A model generated the notes under the pieces. That model was given only the letters and a program-made list of their open reading frames with translations. It had not been told where the DNA came from and made no database searches. 64,000 bases of DNA. Origin: Blautia coccoides. Lineage in GTDB: Bacteria; Bacillota; Clostridia; Lachnospirales; Lachnospiraceae. Location: assembly GCF_034355335.1 (NCBI RefSeq), contig NZ_CP136422.1, positions 3,072,501 to 3,136,500 of the forward strand. Direction: 5' to 3'. Both the position numbers and the translations under genes were made by a program. How positions within the stretch are numbered: the first letter of the stretch is position 1; the number at the start of each line of letters is the position of its first letter. Shown here one piece after another: positions 26,718 through 35,363 of the stretch.

Positions 26718-27209
26718 ATGGAGAAAAATGATTTTATAACGGATGTCAATGTAACGAAAAAGAAGTTTTCAAAAAAAATGAAATTTCTTTTGATTCTTGC
26801 CATATTATTTACGGGTATATTTGCATTAACGGGGACAGCTAATGTGTTTAAAATGTTAGAGGAGGAAACATGGAAAAGTAAGGATATTAGAATTGTGGCC
26901 TATAACCTGATCGCATATCTGTTTAATATCATGATTTTCATTTCCATGATACGAATTTATGCCAGCAGGCAATTTTTTATCCGTACACTGAGCAGATATT
27001 TTATGTGTATCGGTTGGATAGCGGTAGGAGCGGCGTTTACGATCACACATTTTCCAACCTATCACATAGGTGGTTTTGTCATTATGCAGTTCGGCGATTT
27101 TGTGCTGATAGATGGAAATATGCTTGGCATAGGCATATTGTTTCTCGTATTTACCAGTCTGATCAAAGAAGGTATACAAATGCAGAAAGAAATGGATGAA
27201 ATCCTTTAG
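26718..27209 (+). CDS. DUF2975 family membrane protein
   Basis: 163 residues from ATG 26718, preceded by GGAGAGGGTG. Four hydrophobic helices: MKFLLILAILFTGIFALTG, LIAYLFNIMIFISMIRIY, YFMCIGWIAVGAAFTI and a last pair around GFVIMQFGDFVLIDGNMLGIGILFLVFTSLI. The pattern ending in LIKEGIQMQKEMDEIL and the adjacent small HTH gene 11 bases downstream are typical for DUF2975. The function is unknown, but the pairing suggests a membrane sensor or a target of the regulator. Confidence 0.75.
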   Translation: MEKNDFITDVNVTKKKFSKKMKFLLILAILFTGIFALTGTANVFKMLEEETWKSKDIRIVAYNLIAYLFNIMIFISMIRIYASRQFFIRTLSRYFMCIGWIAVGAAFTITHFPTYHIGGFVIMQFGDFVLIDGNMLGIGILFLVFTSLIKEGIQMQKEMDEIL

Positions 27210-27220
27210 GAGCAGATATT

Positions 27221-27517
27221 ATGGCGATTATATTAAGATTAGACCGGGTTATGGCCGATAGAAAAATATCTCTGAATGAATTATCAGAAAAAGTGGGAAT
27301 CTCAAATGTAAACCTGTCCAACCTGAAGACAGGCAAAGTAAAGGCCATACGTTTTTCCACATTGGAGGCAATCTGTGACGTACTGGACTGTCAGCCGGGA
27401 GATATTATAGAATATCATAGAACTTCGGATGTCAAGATCCGAAAGGAGGATACTACAAATAATCCTGCTGACAATCCAGACATTGTGAATTCCGGCTGCA
27501 GTGAAAGTTTAGAATAA
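27221..27517 (+). CDS. XRE-family HTH regulator (YozG-like)
   Basis: 98 residues; the first 70 are a Cro/CI HTH: IILRLDRVMADRKISLNELSEKVGISNVNLSNLKTGK, then FSTLEAICDVLDCQPGDIIEY. This is the small single-domain regulator usually found behind DUF2975 genes. The C-terminal 30 residues (VKIRKEDTTNNPADN...) are low in structure. AGGAG precedes the ATG. Confidence 0.88.
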   Translation: MAIILRLDRVMADRKISLNELSEKVGISNVNLSNLKTGKVKAIRFSTLEAICDVLDCQPGDIIEYHRTSDVKIRKEDTTNNPADNPDIVNSGCSESLE

Positions 27518-27647
27518 TATTATCTACACGAGTGCAGGTGGCTTTTTTATATGTTATAGTATGTATAGAATCTCCACTGTCCTTTGGACATTTTATCTGA
27601 CTGACAACCGTATAGGTTTGAACATCATTTTTTACTTGTTTTTCCAT
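27453..27647 (-). CDS. Possible small protein of unknown function
   Basis: A 64-residue frame from ATG 27647 with a good ribosome-binding site (AGGAG seven bases upstream) and a TATAAT farther up on the same strand. It overlaps the 3' end of the HTH gene by 65 bases, which weakens the call. The first half (VQTYTVVSQIKCPKDSGDS) looks protein-like; the second half may be read-through into the antisense of the HTH gene. Not recognised. Confidence 0.3.
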   Translation of the reverse strand: MEKQVKNDVQTYTVVSQIKCPKDSGDSIHTITYKKATCTRVDNIILNFHCSRNSQCLDCQQDYL

Positions 27648-27771
27648 AACAACACTCCTAAATGAGGTATCAATTCACAGGTACATTATCATTATATCGA
27701 AAACAAATCAGAAATAAAAGGGCGGATTTGTTTTTTGCATTACACATAAAAGCAGAAGAGAGGATATCAAA

Positions 27772-28416
27772 ATGAAATTTGTCATGTCATATAGCTGCGG
27801 CAAGGACAGTACCCTTGCGCTTCACAGACTGATAAAAGCCGGCCACGAGCCGGCAGGTCTGCTGGTCATGGTCAATAGAGATATAAATCGTTCCTGGTTT
27901 CACGGAGCAGACGATATGCTGTTGGAGAAGTTTTCAAAATCCTTGGAGATCCCCTTGCTCCTCTGCCCGTCAAAAGGAGAGGACTATCATCTGGAATTTG
28001 AAAAAGGACTGCTAAGGGCCATGGAACTGGGGGCGCAGATGGCCGGATTTGGTGATATAGACATTGAAAACAACCGCAGATGGTGCCAGGAGCGATGCGA
28101 TGCAGCAGGATTGAAGGCAGAATTCCCTCTGTGGCAGCAGGGGCGCAAAAAGATAGTAGAAGAAATTATCACAGAAGGTTACCGCTGTATCATTAAGTCC
28201 ATAAATAACCGGCTCCTGCCAAGAGATATCTTAGGCAAACCATTAGACTCGGAAACCGTGGCGGTCATGGCCGCCAGAGGAATTGATATCTGCGGGGAAA
28301 ACGGAGAATACCATACAATAGCCGTGGATGGGCCTATTTTTAAACATAAGCTGGAAATACAGATGGGAGAGATCCTCGACTTTGGAGACAGGTCAGTGAT
28401 CGATATAAAAGTCTGA
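27772..28416 (+). CDS. Dph6-like PP-loop ATPase (diphthine-ammonia ligase family)
   Basis: A PP-loop ATP pyrophosphatase with SYSCGKDSTLALHRL at residue 7. Further family motifs are GFGDIDIENNRRWCQERCDAAGL and GENGEYHTIAVDGP, the hallmark of the MJ0570/Dph6 group. Eukaryotic Dph6 amidates diphthine on elongation factor 2. Bacteria lack diphthamide, so the bacterial substrate is unknown. The 214-residue length is normal. GAGAGGA precedes the ATG. Confidence 0.88.
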   Translation: MKFVMSYSCGKDSTLALHRLIKAGHEPAGLLVMVNRDINRSWFHGADDMLLEKFSKSLEIPLLLCPSKGEDYHLEFEKGLLRAMELGAQMAGFGDIDIENNRRWCQERCDAAGLKAEFPLWQQGRKKIVEEIITEGYRCIIKSINNRLLPRDILGKPLDSETVAVMAARGIDICGENGEYHTIAVDGPIFKHKLEIQMGEILDFGDRSVIDIKV

Positions 28417-28615
28417 TGTGGTACGAAAAGCCAGCTTCCTTAAAACCGTTAAAAATATCACAACTTTTACTCCGGAAACTACCGAAAACATGACCGATAC
28501 AGACTGAAAAAGAGATGATTCCGGGAAAATACCGGAAATTCCTTATAGCATCTTCTGATTTACCTGGGAATTCCATGATGTATCTCATTAAATACAATCT
28601 AAAATCCTTTTATTA

Positions 28616-28666
28616 TTGATTAATTTACTCAAATAAGTTATAATGACATTGTCAATAAATTAACGA
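28616..28666 (+). promoter_or_regulatory. Alcohol dehydrogenase promoter with Rex operator
   Basis: TTGATT (28616-28621), a 17-base spacer and TATAAT (28639-28644). Directly downstream, TTGTCAATAAATTAACGA (28649-28666) matches the Rex consensus TTGTTAA-N4-TTAACAA at 12 of 14 defined positions, one mismatch per half. It would cover the transcription start, a classical repression site. The Rex protein is encoded at 2416. Confidence 0.8.
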
Positions 28667-28691
28667 TAATACATATAAGGAGATGCATACT

Positions 28692-29873
28692 ATGAGTAGA
28701 TTTACATTACCGAGAGACATTTATCATGGAAAAGGCTGCCTGGAAGAACTGAAAAATCTGAAGGGCAAAAAAGCATTTCTTGTAGTAGGAGGCGGCGCCA
28801 TGAAGCGCCAGGGCTTTTTAGATAAAGCAGCCGGATATCTGAGAGAAGCGGGTATGGAAGTACAGCTTTTTGAAGGGGTTGAGCCGGATCCGTCTGTAGA
28901 AACAGTTATGAAGGGAGCAAAGGCCATGCAGGAATTTGAGCCGGATTGGATCGTGGCCATGGGCGGCGGTTCTCCCATTGATGCGGCAAAGGCAATGTGG
29001 GCTTTTTATGAATATCCTGATACAACCTTTGAAGCGCTTTGTATCCCCTTTAATTTTCCGGAACTTCGTCAGAAAGCAAAATTTGCGGCGATTCCGTCTA
29101 CATCCGGCACTGCCACAGAGGTAACTGCATTTTCTGTTATCACGGATTACAAAAGCGGCGTGAAATATCCTCTGGCGGATTTCAACATTACCCCGGATGT
29201 AGCCATTGTGGATCCCGAACTGGTGGAGGCGCTTCCGATAAAGCAGGTTGCCTATACAGGAATGGACGCGCTGACTCATGCCATTGAAGCTTATGTCTCC
29301 ACACTGAACAGCCCGTTTACAGACCCCCTTGCACTTCAGGCCATTGAGATGGTGCTGGATCATCTGCTTGCGTCCTACAACTGCAACATGGAAGCAAGAG
29401 AGCAGATGCACTACGCACAGTGCCTGGCAGGAATGGCCTTTTCCAATGCGCTGCTGGGAATCGTGCACTCCATGGCTCACAAGACAGGAGCAGCCTTCTC
29501 CACCGGTCATATCACACACGGCTGCGCCAATGCCATGTATCTTCCCTATGTGATCAAATATAACGCAAAAGATTCTACAGCAGCAAAGCGTTATGCGGAG
29601 ATCGCCAGGAGAATGGGACTTTCCGGTACATCTGAGAAAGCTCTGATCAACAGCCTGTGCACTAAGATCGATGAACTGAATAAACAGTTCAGTATTCCAA
29701 AGACTTTAAAAGAATTCGGCATTATAGAGGAAGAATTTAAAGAAAAGATCAAAAAAATCGCGTGCCTTGCAGTGGGTGATGCCTGCACAGGTTCCAATCC
29801 CCGGGAGATCAACCCGGAAACAATGGAAAAATTGTTCACCTGTATTTACTATGGTACAGAAGTGGACTTTTAA
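28692..29873 (+). CDS. Iron-containing (NAD(P)H-dependent) alcohol dehydrogenase
   Basis: A group III dehydrogenase, about 393 residues, of the butanol dehydrogenase type. The N-terminal dinucleotide-binding half has VVGGGAMKRQGF and AMGGGSPIDAAKAMW. AAIPSTSGTATEVTAFSVITD contains the conserved TSGTGTE-like motif. The metal site is spread over GMDALTHAIEAYVS, VHSMAHKTGAAFSTGHITHGCANA (three His). It probably reduces acetaldehyde or butyraldehyde to alcohol and so recycles NAD(P)+. ATG 28692 is nine bases after AAGGAG; the earlier ATG 28683 touches it. A Rex operator controls the promoter, consistent with NADH-dependent induction. Confidence 0.93.
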   Translation: MSRFTLPRDIYHGKGCLEELKNLKGKKAFLVVGGGAMKRQGFLDKAAGYLREAGMEVQLFEGVEPDPSVETVMKGAKAMQEFEPDWIVAMGGGSPIDAAKAMWAFYEYPDTTFEALCIPFNFPELRQKAKFAAIPSTSGTATEVTAFSVITDYKSGVKYPLADFNITPDVAIVDPELVEALPIKQVAYTGMDALTHAIEAYVSTLNSPFTDPLALQAIEMVLDHLLASYNCNMEAREQMHYAQCLAGMAFSNALLGIVHSMAHKTGAAFSTGHITHGCANAMYLPYVIKYNAKDSTAAKRYAEIARRMGLSGTSEKALINSLCTKIDELNKQFSIPKTLKEFGIIEEEFKEKIKKIACLAVGDACTGSNPREINPETMEKLFTCIYYGTEVDF

Positions 29874-29895
29874 CAGACATTCACAGCAGACGAAG

Positions 29896-29922
29896 GCGGG
29901 GAGCATTCCCCGCTTTTGTTTT
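29896..29922 (+). terminator. Terminator of the alcohol dehydrogenase gene
   Basis: GCGGGGA, loop GCAT, TCCCCGC, then TTTTGTTTT. A perfect 7-bp GC stem with a T tract. Bases 29923-30030 hold no other recognisable element. Confidence 0.9.
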
Positions 29923-30030
29923 ACTCTCATAGACTGTCAAAAGCGCAGGCACATAAAAACGCCTCACGGGACACCGGCTGTGAATAGTGACGAACTGCTG
30001 CAAATATATCCGAGAATTTCCATAAAGGCA

Positions 30031-30082
30031 TTGACATTCATCTACTACTAATGTAAAATGACAGTAGGTACTACAATTGTAG
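30031..30082 (+). promoter_or_regulatory. blaI-type promoter with two operators
   Basis: TTGACA (30031-30036), 17 bases, TAAAAT (30054-30059). Operator 1 TACTAATGTA (30046-30055) lies between -35 and -10. Operator 2 TACAATTGTA (30072-30081), extended to the perfect palindrome CTACAATTGTAG, lies at the transcription start. Both match the BlaI/MecI pattern TACA-N2-TGTA, with one mismatch in operator 1. Confidence 0.75.
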
Positions 30083-30150
30083 AAAAATACTCTGTAACCT
30101 AACCTGAATATGTAAATTCGGTATCTGCAGACAGTACAGGAGGTGATAAG

Positions 30151-30540
30151 ATGAAAAAGCGTATTCAAAAACTACCTGATTCAGAGCTGGATGTGATGCT
30201 GGCTTTATGGAACGGTCATCCGGATATGACCAGGCTTGAGGTGGAAGATTTTGTGAATCAAAAAAAGGAACTGGCACCTACCACCATCCTATCCATGCTC
30301 ACCCGGCTTGAAAACAAGAATTTTGTCTCTGTAAAAAGAGAGGGAAAGACAAATCTCTACAGCCCTGTTGTGACACAGAGCGAATACCAGCAGCAGGAGG
30401 GGAAAAGCGTGCTGGAGAAACTGTATGGAAATTCATTGAAGAACTTTGTCGCGTCTCTTTATCAGGGAAAACAGATTCACGAGGAAGATATACAGGAATT
30501 GGAAGAGTTTTTGAAGGAATTGGAACAGAAGGGGGAATAG
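30151..30540 (+). CDS. BlaI/MecI/CopY-family repressor
   Basis: A 129-residue winged-helix repressor: LPDSELDVMLALWNGHPDMTRLEVEDFV, then the recognition helix segment LAPTTILSMLTRLENKNFVSVKREGKTNLYSPVV. The rest is a dimerisation helix region. Family members are cleaved when their M56 sensor is activated. AGGAGGTGA precedes the ATG. The next gene, three bases on, is the M56 partner. Confidence 0.93.
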   Translation: MKKRIQKLPDSELDVMLALWNGHPDMTRLEVEDFVNQKKELAPTTILSMLTRLENKNFVSVKREGKTNLYSPVVTQSEYQQQEGKSVLEKLYGNSLKNFVASLYQGKQIHEEDIQELEEFLKELEQKGE

Positions 30541-30543
30541 TTT

Positions 30544-32553
30544 ATGGCAGAGTTTATGCTGCACATAATTAAAGTGAATGTTTTGTCGGCTGTCATCATT
30601 TTTATTGTGCTGGCAGTATCAAAACTGTTGGACAAGAAATATTCCTCCAGATGGAAATACCTCATATGGCTGTTTGTTTCCGTATTTCTTCTCATTCCGG
30701 TCAAGTTTCCATCCCATGCCGGTGGGCTGAACATTGAGGTGCCAAAACAAATCGTACGGGCAGAGGTCAACAGAAGTACGGCTGTGCCCAATACGGAGAA
30801 TCTGCAGATTCCGGCAAATGCCAAAGAAAACGGCAGTGAGCCGCTAAAGGATACAGACAAAAAAGCAGACATGCAGGACAGCGCGGGGCAGAGAAACATC
30901 AAAGTGGATACCATTGCATGGATCGCGGCAATTATCTGGGGAGCGGGTATTTGCGCAGCAGCGGTATATAAAGTGTTTGTTTTAAGAGCAGGAAGACGTG
31001 AACTGCGCCGTTGGAGGATTCCTTTCACGGATCGTGAGAGGCTTGCTGAATATGATAAACTGTGTAAAGAGCTGCATATGAAAAAAGCGCCTAAGCTTGT
31101 GGCAGACAGCAGACTGTCAGGGCCGCTTTTGGCAGGGATCAGGAACACATATCTCTATCTTCCTGTACGGGAGTATTCCAAGGAGGAATGTGAGCTGATC
31201 TTCAGGCATGAATTGTGCCATTACCGCAGCAGGGATCTGTGGTATAAACTGCTCATGATATGCGTAACAACTGTTTATTGGTTTAACCCTGCAGTTTACT
31301 TTATGAAAAAAGAGGCGGAGCGTGATATAGAGTTTATATGTGATGAGAAAGTCATGAAGGGCAGGAACCAGGAGGATAAACTTCGGTACAACCAGCTCAT
31401 TTTGAAAACGGCAGCACTGGGCAGACCCTCCTATGAGTTGTCTACCAGCCTGAATGACGGTCTCCTCACATTCAAAAAAAGAATGGTAAATATTATGAAG
31501 GCAGGAAAAATGAAACGCGGCATCCTTCCTGTTATCTGTTTTACCATCATTTTAGTTACATCAAATATATTTACCGGCTGTTCCCTGAAAGACTCCGGTG
31601 AAAAGAAGAACGATACAGATACGGAAACTATGACAGACAGCGGTGATTCCAAGGAGGAGGAAGATCCATCCGGCAAAGAGGAAAAGGACAGCAAAGAGAC
31701 AGTTATCAAGGGAAAGAGTAATACAACTCCTGTGGCGGAGGATAAGAAGACAGATCCCACTGCCGGATCGGAGCAGACAGAAAGTCCGGTTGAAACACCG
31801 ACGCCAGAACCGGTTCCGGCAAAAGAGGAGCGTACAGAGTTAAGCGGATTTATGAATCAGGATTCTCTGCCTGCCATGGCTCAGAGCCTGGGGCTTCAGA
31901 AAACAGAAGGGGTTTTGTTTGGCGAAGTCGGGCAGCGGTATGAAGGCGGCGGGATTCAAGTAGAATGGCATCCTGAAACAGAGGGAATCGGGGGCCGTAC
32001 TCCCATTACTATAGAATGTGAGAATAACAGCAGTGTCAGTATGGAAGGCTTTTACTGCGGACAGCCGTACAAAGAAGCAGAGAGCAGTCTTTTGCAGAGC
32101 GGTTACCGAAACATGGGTGACAGCAATCCGGACCACAAAGAATATATCTCGGATTCAGAAAATAAAATTATAGGATTTGATATATCAGGGGATTCCATAA
32201 GTTCCTGGTTCTGGCTGAACTGGCCTCAGGGTGACTTCGCGCCTGTTACCACCCAATATATGCCCGCTGATGGGAATTACAGAAACTCCAATGATGGAGA
32301 ATACTCCACTATAAGGATCACAGGGATCAATGACTACAGCTTTTATTTTTCCATTTACAGATATACGGAAGGCGAAGGTGACCGGCAGATCTTTATGGAC
32401 AATATAGCCGTTTTTGAAGATGCGGATTCTACAACTGCAGTATTTCGCGGACAGCAGTATACATTGACCTTTGACTGTTCTCAAAACGGGCTTATAGTTT
32501 TGTCGGGCTTTGATGATGCTACGGCTTTGGGCGATACTTTCTGGGCATTTTAA
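30544..32553 (+). CDS. M56 (BlaR1-type) membrane metallopeptidase with a novel C-terminal domain
   Basis: 669 residues. Two helices at the N-terminus (about 5-25, 38-55) and one at 122-145. The zinc peptidase motif RHELCHYRSRD has HELCH at 222-226, with the downstream glutamate region AERDIEFICDEKVM. A further helix (CFTIILVTSNIF) at about 335 ends in TGCS, which resembles a lipobox. An exported low-complexity linker (D/T/S/E/P-rich, about 350-435) and a 230-residue beta-rich C-terminal domain follow. No penicillin-binding SxxK/SxN/KTG set is visible, so it likely senses something other than beta-lactam directly. Co-transcribed with the BlaI-type gene. Confidence 0.88.
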   Translation: MAEFMLHIIKVNVLSAVIIFIVLAVSKLLDKKYSSRWKYLIWLFVSVFLLIPVKFPSHAGGLNIEVPKQIVRAEVNRSTAVPNTENLQIPANAKENGSEPLKDTDKKADMQDSAGQRNIKVDTIAWIAAIIWGAGICAAAVYKVFVLRAGRRELRRWRIPFTDRERLAEYDKLCKELHMKKAPKLVADSRLSGPLLAGIRNTYLYLPVREYSKEECELIFRHELCHYRSRDLWYKLLMICVTTVYWFNPAVYFMKKEAERDIEFICDEKVMKGRNQEDKLRYNQLILKTAALGRPSYELSTSLNDGLLTFKKRMVNIMKAGKMKRGILPVICFTIILVTSNIFTGCSLKDSGEKKNDTDTETMTDSGDSKEEEDPSGKEEKDSKETVIKGKSNTTPVAEDKKTDPTAGSEQTESPVETPTPEPVPAKEERTELSGFMNQDSLPAMAQSLGLQKTEGVLFGEVGQRYEGGGIQVEWHPETEGIGGRTPITIECENNSSVSMEGFYCGQPYKEAESSLLQSGYRNMGDSNPDHKEYISDSENKIIGFDISGDSISSWFWLNWPQGDFAPVTTQYMPADGNYRNSNDGEYSTIRITGINDYSFYFSIYRYTEGEGDRQIFMDNIAVFEDADSTTAVFRGQQYTLTFDCSQNGLIVLSGFDDATALGDTFWAF

Positions 32554-32595
32554 GCCCTTCATATCATCAGACTTTAGGGAATTAAAGGATAGAGA

Positions 32596-32633
32596 AAAAC
32601 AGTGGCATTTTACAAAAATGCCCTGTTTTTTTT
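32596..32633 (+). terminator. Terminator of the blaI/M56 operon
   Basis: ACAG-t-GGCATTTT pairs with AAATGCC-c-TGT around a short A-rich loop. Eight T follow. Confidence 0.8.
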
Positions 32634-32766
32634 GTCCGTATTTTGAGCGCGTATCCAGGCCGGATTCTTTTTACTATTGGAAATCCCCATACAATAGGGT
32701 ATAATGAAAACGTATATTGAGAAAAAACAATAAGCATCACACTCTGTAAACAGAAACGGAGATACT

Positions 32767-33669
32767 ATGAAAATATCTACTAACGTAAAGCTAAGCGCCC
32801 AATGTATGAGCTGTCTGATCACCCGTCAGATGGAAGGTTTAAAAGACACAGCCTCAGAGGAAATGAAATCCGCCTACATGCGGGAAGTATTTCAGATCAT
32901 CGGCGCAGCCCTGCCGGAGGATACCGCGCCGGTCCTCATAGCCAAAATAAATGTGCTGCATGAGAAATATTTCGGCCATGCCTACAGCTTTGAGCAGTTG
33001 AAAAAGGATTACAACCATATGATGCTGGAGGCAGAGGACAGAATAGGCGCCCGTATCGCCCGGGCAGAGGACCCTGTGTACCATGGGATTTTATATGCGC
33101 GTGTGGGAAATTATATTGATTTTGGGGCCATGGGAAGTGTCAGTGATGAAAAGCTGCGGGAACTGATAGAAAAAGCCGAGGAGGAGACTCTGGACCCGGC
33201 AGAATACAGACGGTTCACAGAGCAGATGGAGACTGCCAAAAGCCTGGTGTACCTTACCGATAACTGCGGCGAGATCGTTCTTGACAAACTTTTGATCGAG
33301 CAGCTCAGTAAGAAGTATCCGCAGGTACATATCACAGTCATTGTACGGGGAGAGCCGGTCATCAACGACGCCACCATAGAGGACGCCAAAATGATCGGTC
33401 TTACAGACCTGGTGCCTGTGATCGGCAATGGCACGAAAATTGCAGGCACAAGCCTGAAGGATATCTCAGAGGAGGCCAGGGATCTGATCAGCCATGCAGA
33501 TGTGATCCTTTCAAAAGGCCAGGGCAATTTTGAGACGCTGAATAACAGCGGACTGAATATCTACTACATGTTTCTCTGCAAATGTTCCTGGTTTGTGAAC
33601 AGATTCGGTCTGGAGCAGTATAAAGGTGTTTTTGTAAACGACAGAAGTCTTGGGAGGGATGGAATATGA
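32767..33669 (+). CDS. DUF89 (ARMT1-like) damage-control phosphatase
   Basis: A 300-residue protein of the DUF89 family, metal-dependent phosphatases thought to remove harmful phosphometabolites. The N-terminal helical domain has the CMSCLITRQ cysteine pair. The catalytic Rossmann part shows YLTDNCGEIVLDKLLIEQL (Asp/Asn metal ligands), VIVRGEPVINDATIEDA, and SKGQGNFETLN. All of these are hallmark positions. The gene overlaps the DUF4003 gene by four bases. Bacterial substrates in this branch are not settled. Confidence 0.88.
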   Translation: MKISTNVKLSAQCMSCLITRQMEGLKDTASEEMKSAYMREVFQIIGAALPEDTAPVLIAKINVLHEKYFGHAYSFEQLKKDYNHMMLEAEDRIGARIARAEDPVYHGILYARVGNYIDFGAMGSVSDEKLRELIEKAEEETLDPAEYRRFTEQMETAKSLVYLTDNCGEIVLDKLLIEQLSKKYPQVHITVIVRGEPVINDATIEDAKMIGLTDLVPVIGNGTKIAGTSLKDISEEARDLISHADVILSKGQGNFETLNNSGLNIYYMFLCKCSWFVNRFGLEQYKGVFVNDRSLGRDGI

Positions 33670-34655
33670 GAGAAGAGCTGAGAAGACGATGTGAATTATT
33701 TGTGGAAAACAGGGATATCATAAAATCTGCATTTGGCTGGGAGAGCGCCTATGTCTATCCCATGTGTTCAGGAATACTGACAGCGCGGGGTGTCCATGCA
33801 GATGCGCAGCGCCTGCTCGAATGCCGTGATATTTTAAAGGCCGGTACCGGAATCTTTTCCAATTTCAGGGGTGTCTCCAAACTGGCCACCATAGCCATGC
33901 TTTCTCTGCGCACAGATTCAGAGATCATGATGGAGCAGATGCTGGAACTTTACGGCAAGCTAAAAGAATGCTTCTGGGGTTCGGAATACCTGACCGTGGC
34001 GGCAGCTACCATTGCGGAGATGGCAGAGCCGTCTGAATATGAGGAGATCATAGACAAAACAGGCCGCATTTACAGCCGCATGAAAAATGCCCATCCCTTC
34101 CTTACTTCCGGGGAGGACAGTGCCTTTGCAGCGCTTCTTGCCATGTCGGGCCTGAACGATTCCTGTATTGAAAGAGAGATGGAACAGTGCTACACCTTAT
34201 TGAAGCCCTACTTTTACTCCGGAAATTCAGTGCAGTCCCTGAGCCATATTCTGGCACTTGGGGAGGCCTCCGCGGAACAAAAGTGCAGAAAAGCCCTGGA
34301 TATATTTAATGCCCTGAAATCATGCGGATTGAAATACGGCACAGGCTATGAACTGGCAACACTGGGGGTGCTGACGCTTCTTGATGTGGACAAAAATATA
34401 CTGGTACAGGATATCACAGATGCGGAATCCTTCCTGAAATCCCAGAAAGGGTTCGGAGCTTTCGGCGTGGGCTCTAAGCAGAGACTGATGTATGCCGGGA
34501 TGATGGCATCCTGTGACTATGTTCCTGACCTGCATTCCATGCAGACAGCAGCGTTAAACGGTGTAGTCGCACTGGTCATTGCCCAGCAGGCCGCTATCTG
34601 CGCCGCCGCTGCCGCCAGTGCCGCTGCGGCTGCTTCCTCATCCTCCAGCTCCTGA
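33666..34655 (+). CDS. DUF4003 family protein
   Basis: 329 residues, helical, matching the Firmicute DUF4003 family: RCELFVENRDIIKSAFGWESAYVYPMCSGI, VSKLATIAMLSL, MKNAHPFLTSGEDSAFAALLAMSG and GFGAFGVGSKQRLMYAGMM. The C-terminus ends in an unusual Ala/Ser tract of about 25 residues (AAAAASAAAAASSSSSS). It is coupled to the DUF89 gene by ATGA and followed two bases later by the next gene. No function is known. Confidence 0.8.
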   Translation: MREELRRRCELFVENRDIIKSAFGWESAYVYPMCSGILTARGVHADAQRLLECRDILKAGTGIFSNFRGVSKLATIAMLSLRTDSEIMMEQMLELYGKLKECFWGSEYLTVAAATIAEMAEPSEYEEIIDKTGRIYSRMKNAHPFLTSGEDSAFAALLAMSGLNDSCIEREMEQCYTLLKPYFYSGNSVQSLSHILALGEASAEQKCRKALDIFNALKSCGLKYGTGYELATLGVLTLLDVDKNILVQDITDAESFLKSQKGFGAFGVGSKQRLMYAGMMASCDYVPDLHSMQTAALNGVVALVIAQQAAICAAAAASAAAAASSSSSS

Positions 34656-34657
34656 TC

Positions 34658-35266
34658 ATGCTGTATGACAGAGATATCCGGGAACCGCTCTTCGATTTCC
34701 TGGAAGAACGGTATGGAAAGATCAGGATCATAGAAGAAAAACAAATGGGAAAGTCCCGCGCGGATATCGTGATGGTTCTGCCGGACGCCGTTGCCGGCAT
34801 AGAGATAAAAAGTGACGCGGACACATATGTCAGGCTGAAAAGACAGGTGAGCGATTATAACCGTTATTATGACACGAACCTTGTGGTGGTGGGTTCCACC
34901 CATGCGCTCCACATTGCGGATCACGTGCCTGCGTGGTGGGGAATCCTGACTGCTGAGAAAGCGGGCAGTACGGTGGATTTTTATACTCTGCGTGAACCGG
35001 CACCCAATCCCAAAGTGGATATAAAAAGAAAGCTCAGCATTTTATGGCGCCCTGAGCTGGCACATATACAGGAGCTGAACAAAATGCCGAAATACAGGGA
35101 AAAGAGCAAAGCCTTCGTGATAGACAAGATACTGCTGAAGGTTCCCAAGGAAACTCTGACGCTGCAGATCAGCGAGGAACTGTTTCAGCGGGACTATACC
35201 TCTATAGAAGAGACAATAACGGAGTATAAGAAAAAGAAAAAGCACCTTTGCAGTTATGATCTGTAA
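34658..35266 (+). CDS. sce7726-like protein with PD-(D/E)xK nuclease signature
   Basis: 202 residues. The segment SRADIVMVLPDAVAGIEIKSDADTYVRLKRQ has the D-(x)n-E-x-K spacing of PD-(D/E)xK folds and the EIKSD-T-RL pattern that I associate with the sce7726 family. A LVVVGSTHALHIADHVPAWWGIL strand-turn follows. The C-terminus is basic and helical (EYKKKKKH). No Shine-Dalgarno is visible before the ATG, which begins two bases after the DUF4003 stop, so translation is probably coupled. Nuclease activity is inferred only. Confidence 0.65.
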   Translation: MLYDRDIREPLFDFLEERYGKIRIIEEKQMGKSRADIVMVLPDAVAGIEIKSDADTYVRLKRQVSDYNRYYDTNLVVVGSTHALHIADHVPAWWGILTAEKAGSTVDFYTLREPAPNPKVDIKRKLSILWRPELAHIQELNKMPKYREKSKAFVIDKILLKVPKETLTLQISEELFQRDYTSIEETITEYKKKKKHLCSYDL

Positions 35267-35363
35267 GATATCAAGGGGAGAGATTTTGCTGATAACTATG
35301 AGGGTACGGACTTATCAGGGGAGATAAACAGAGTTTATACAGGTGAAAGGAGTAAGGGGTTAT

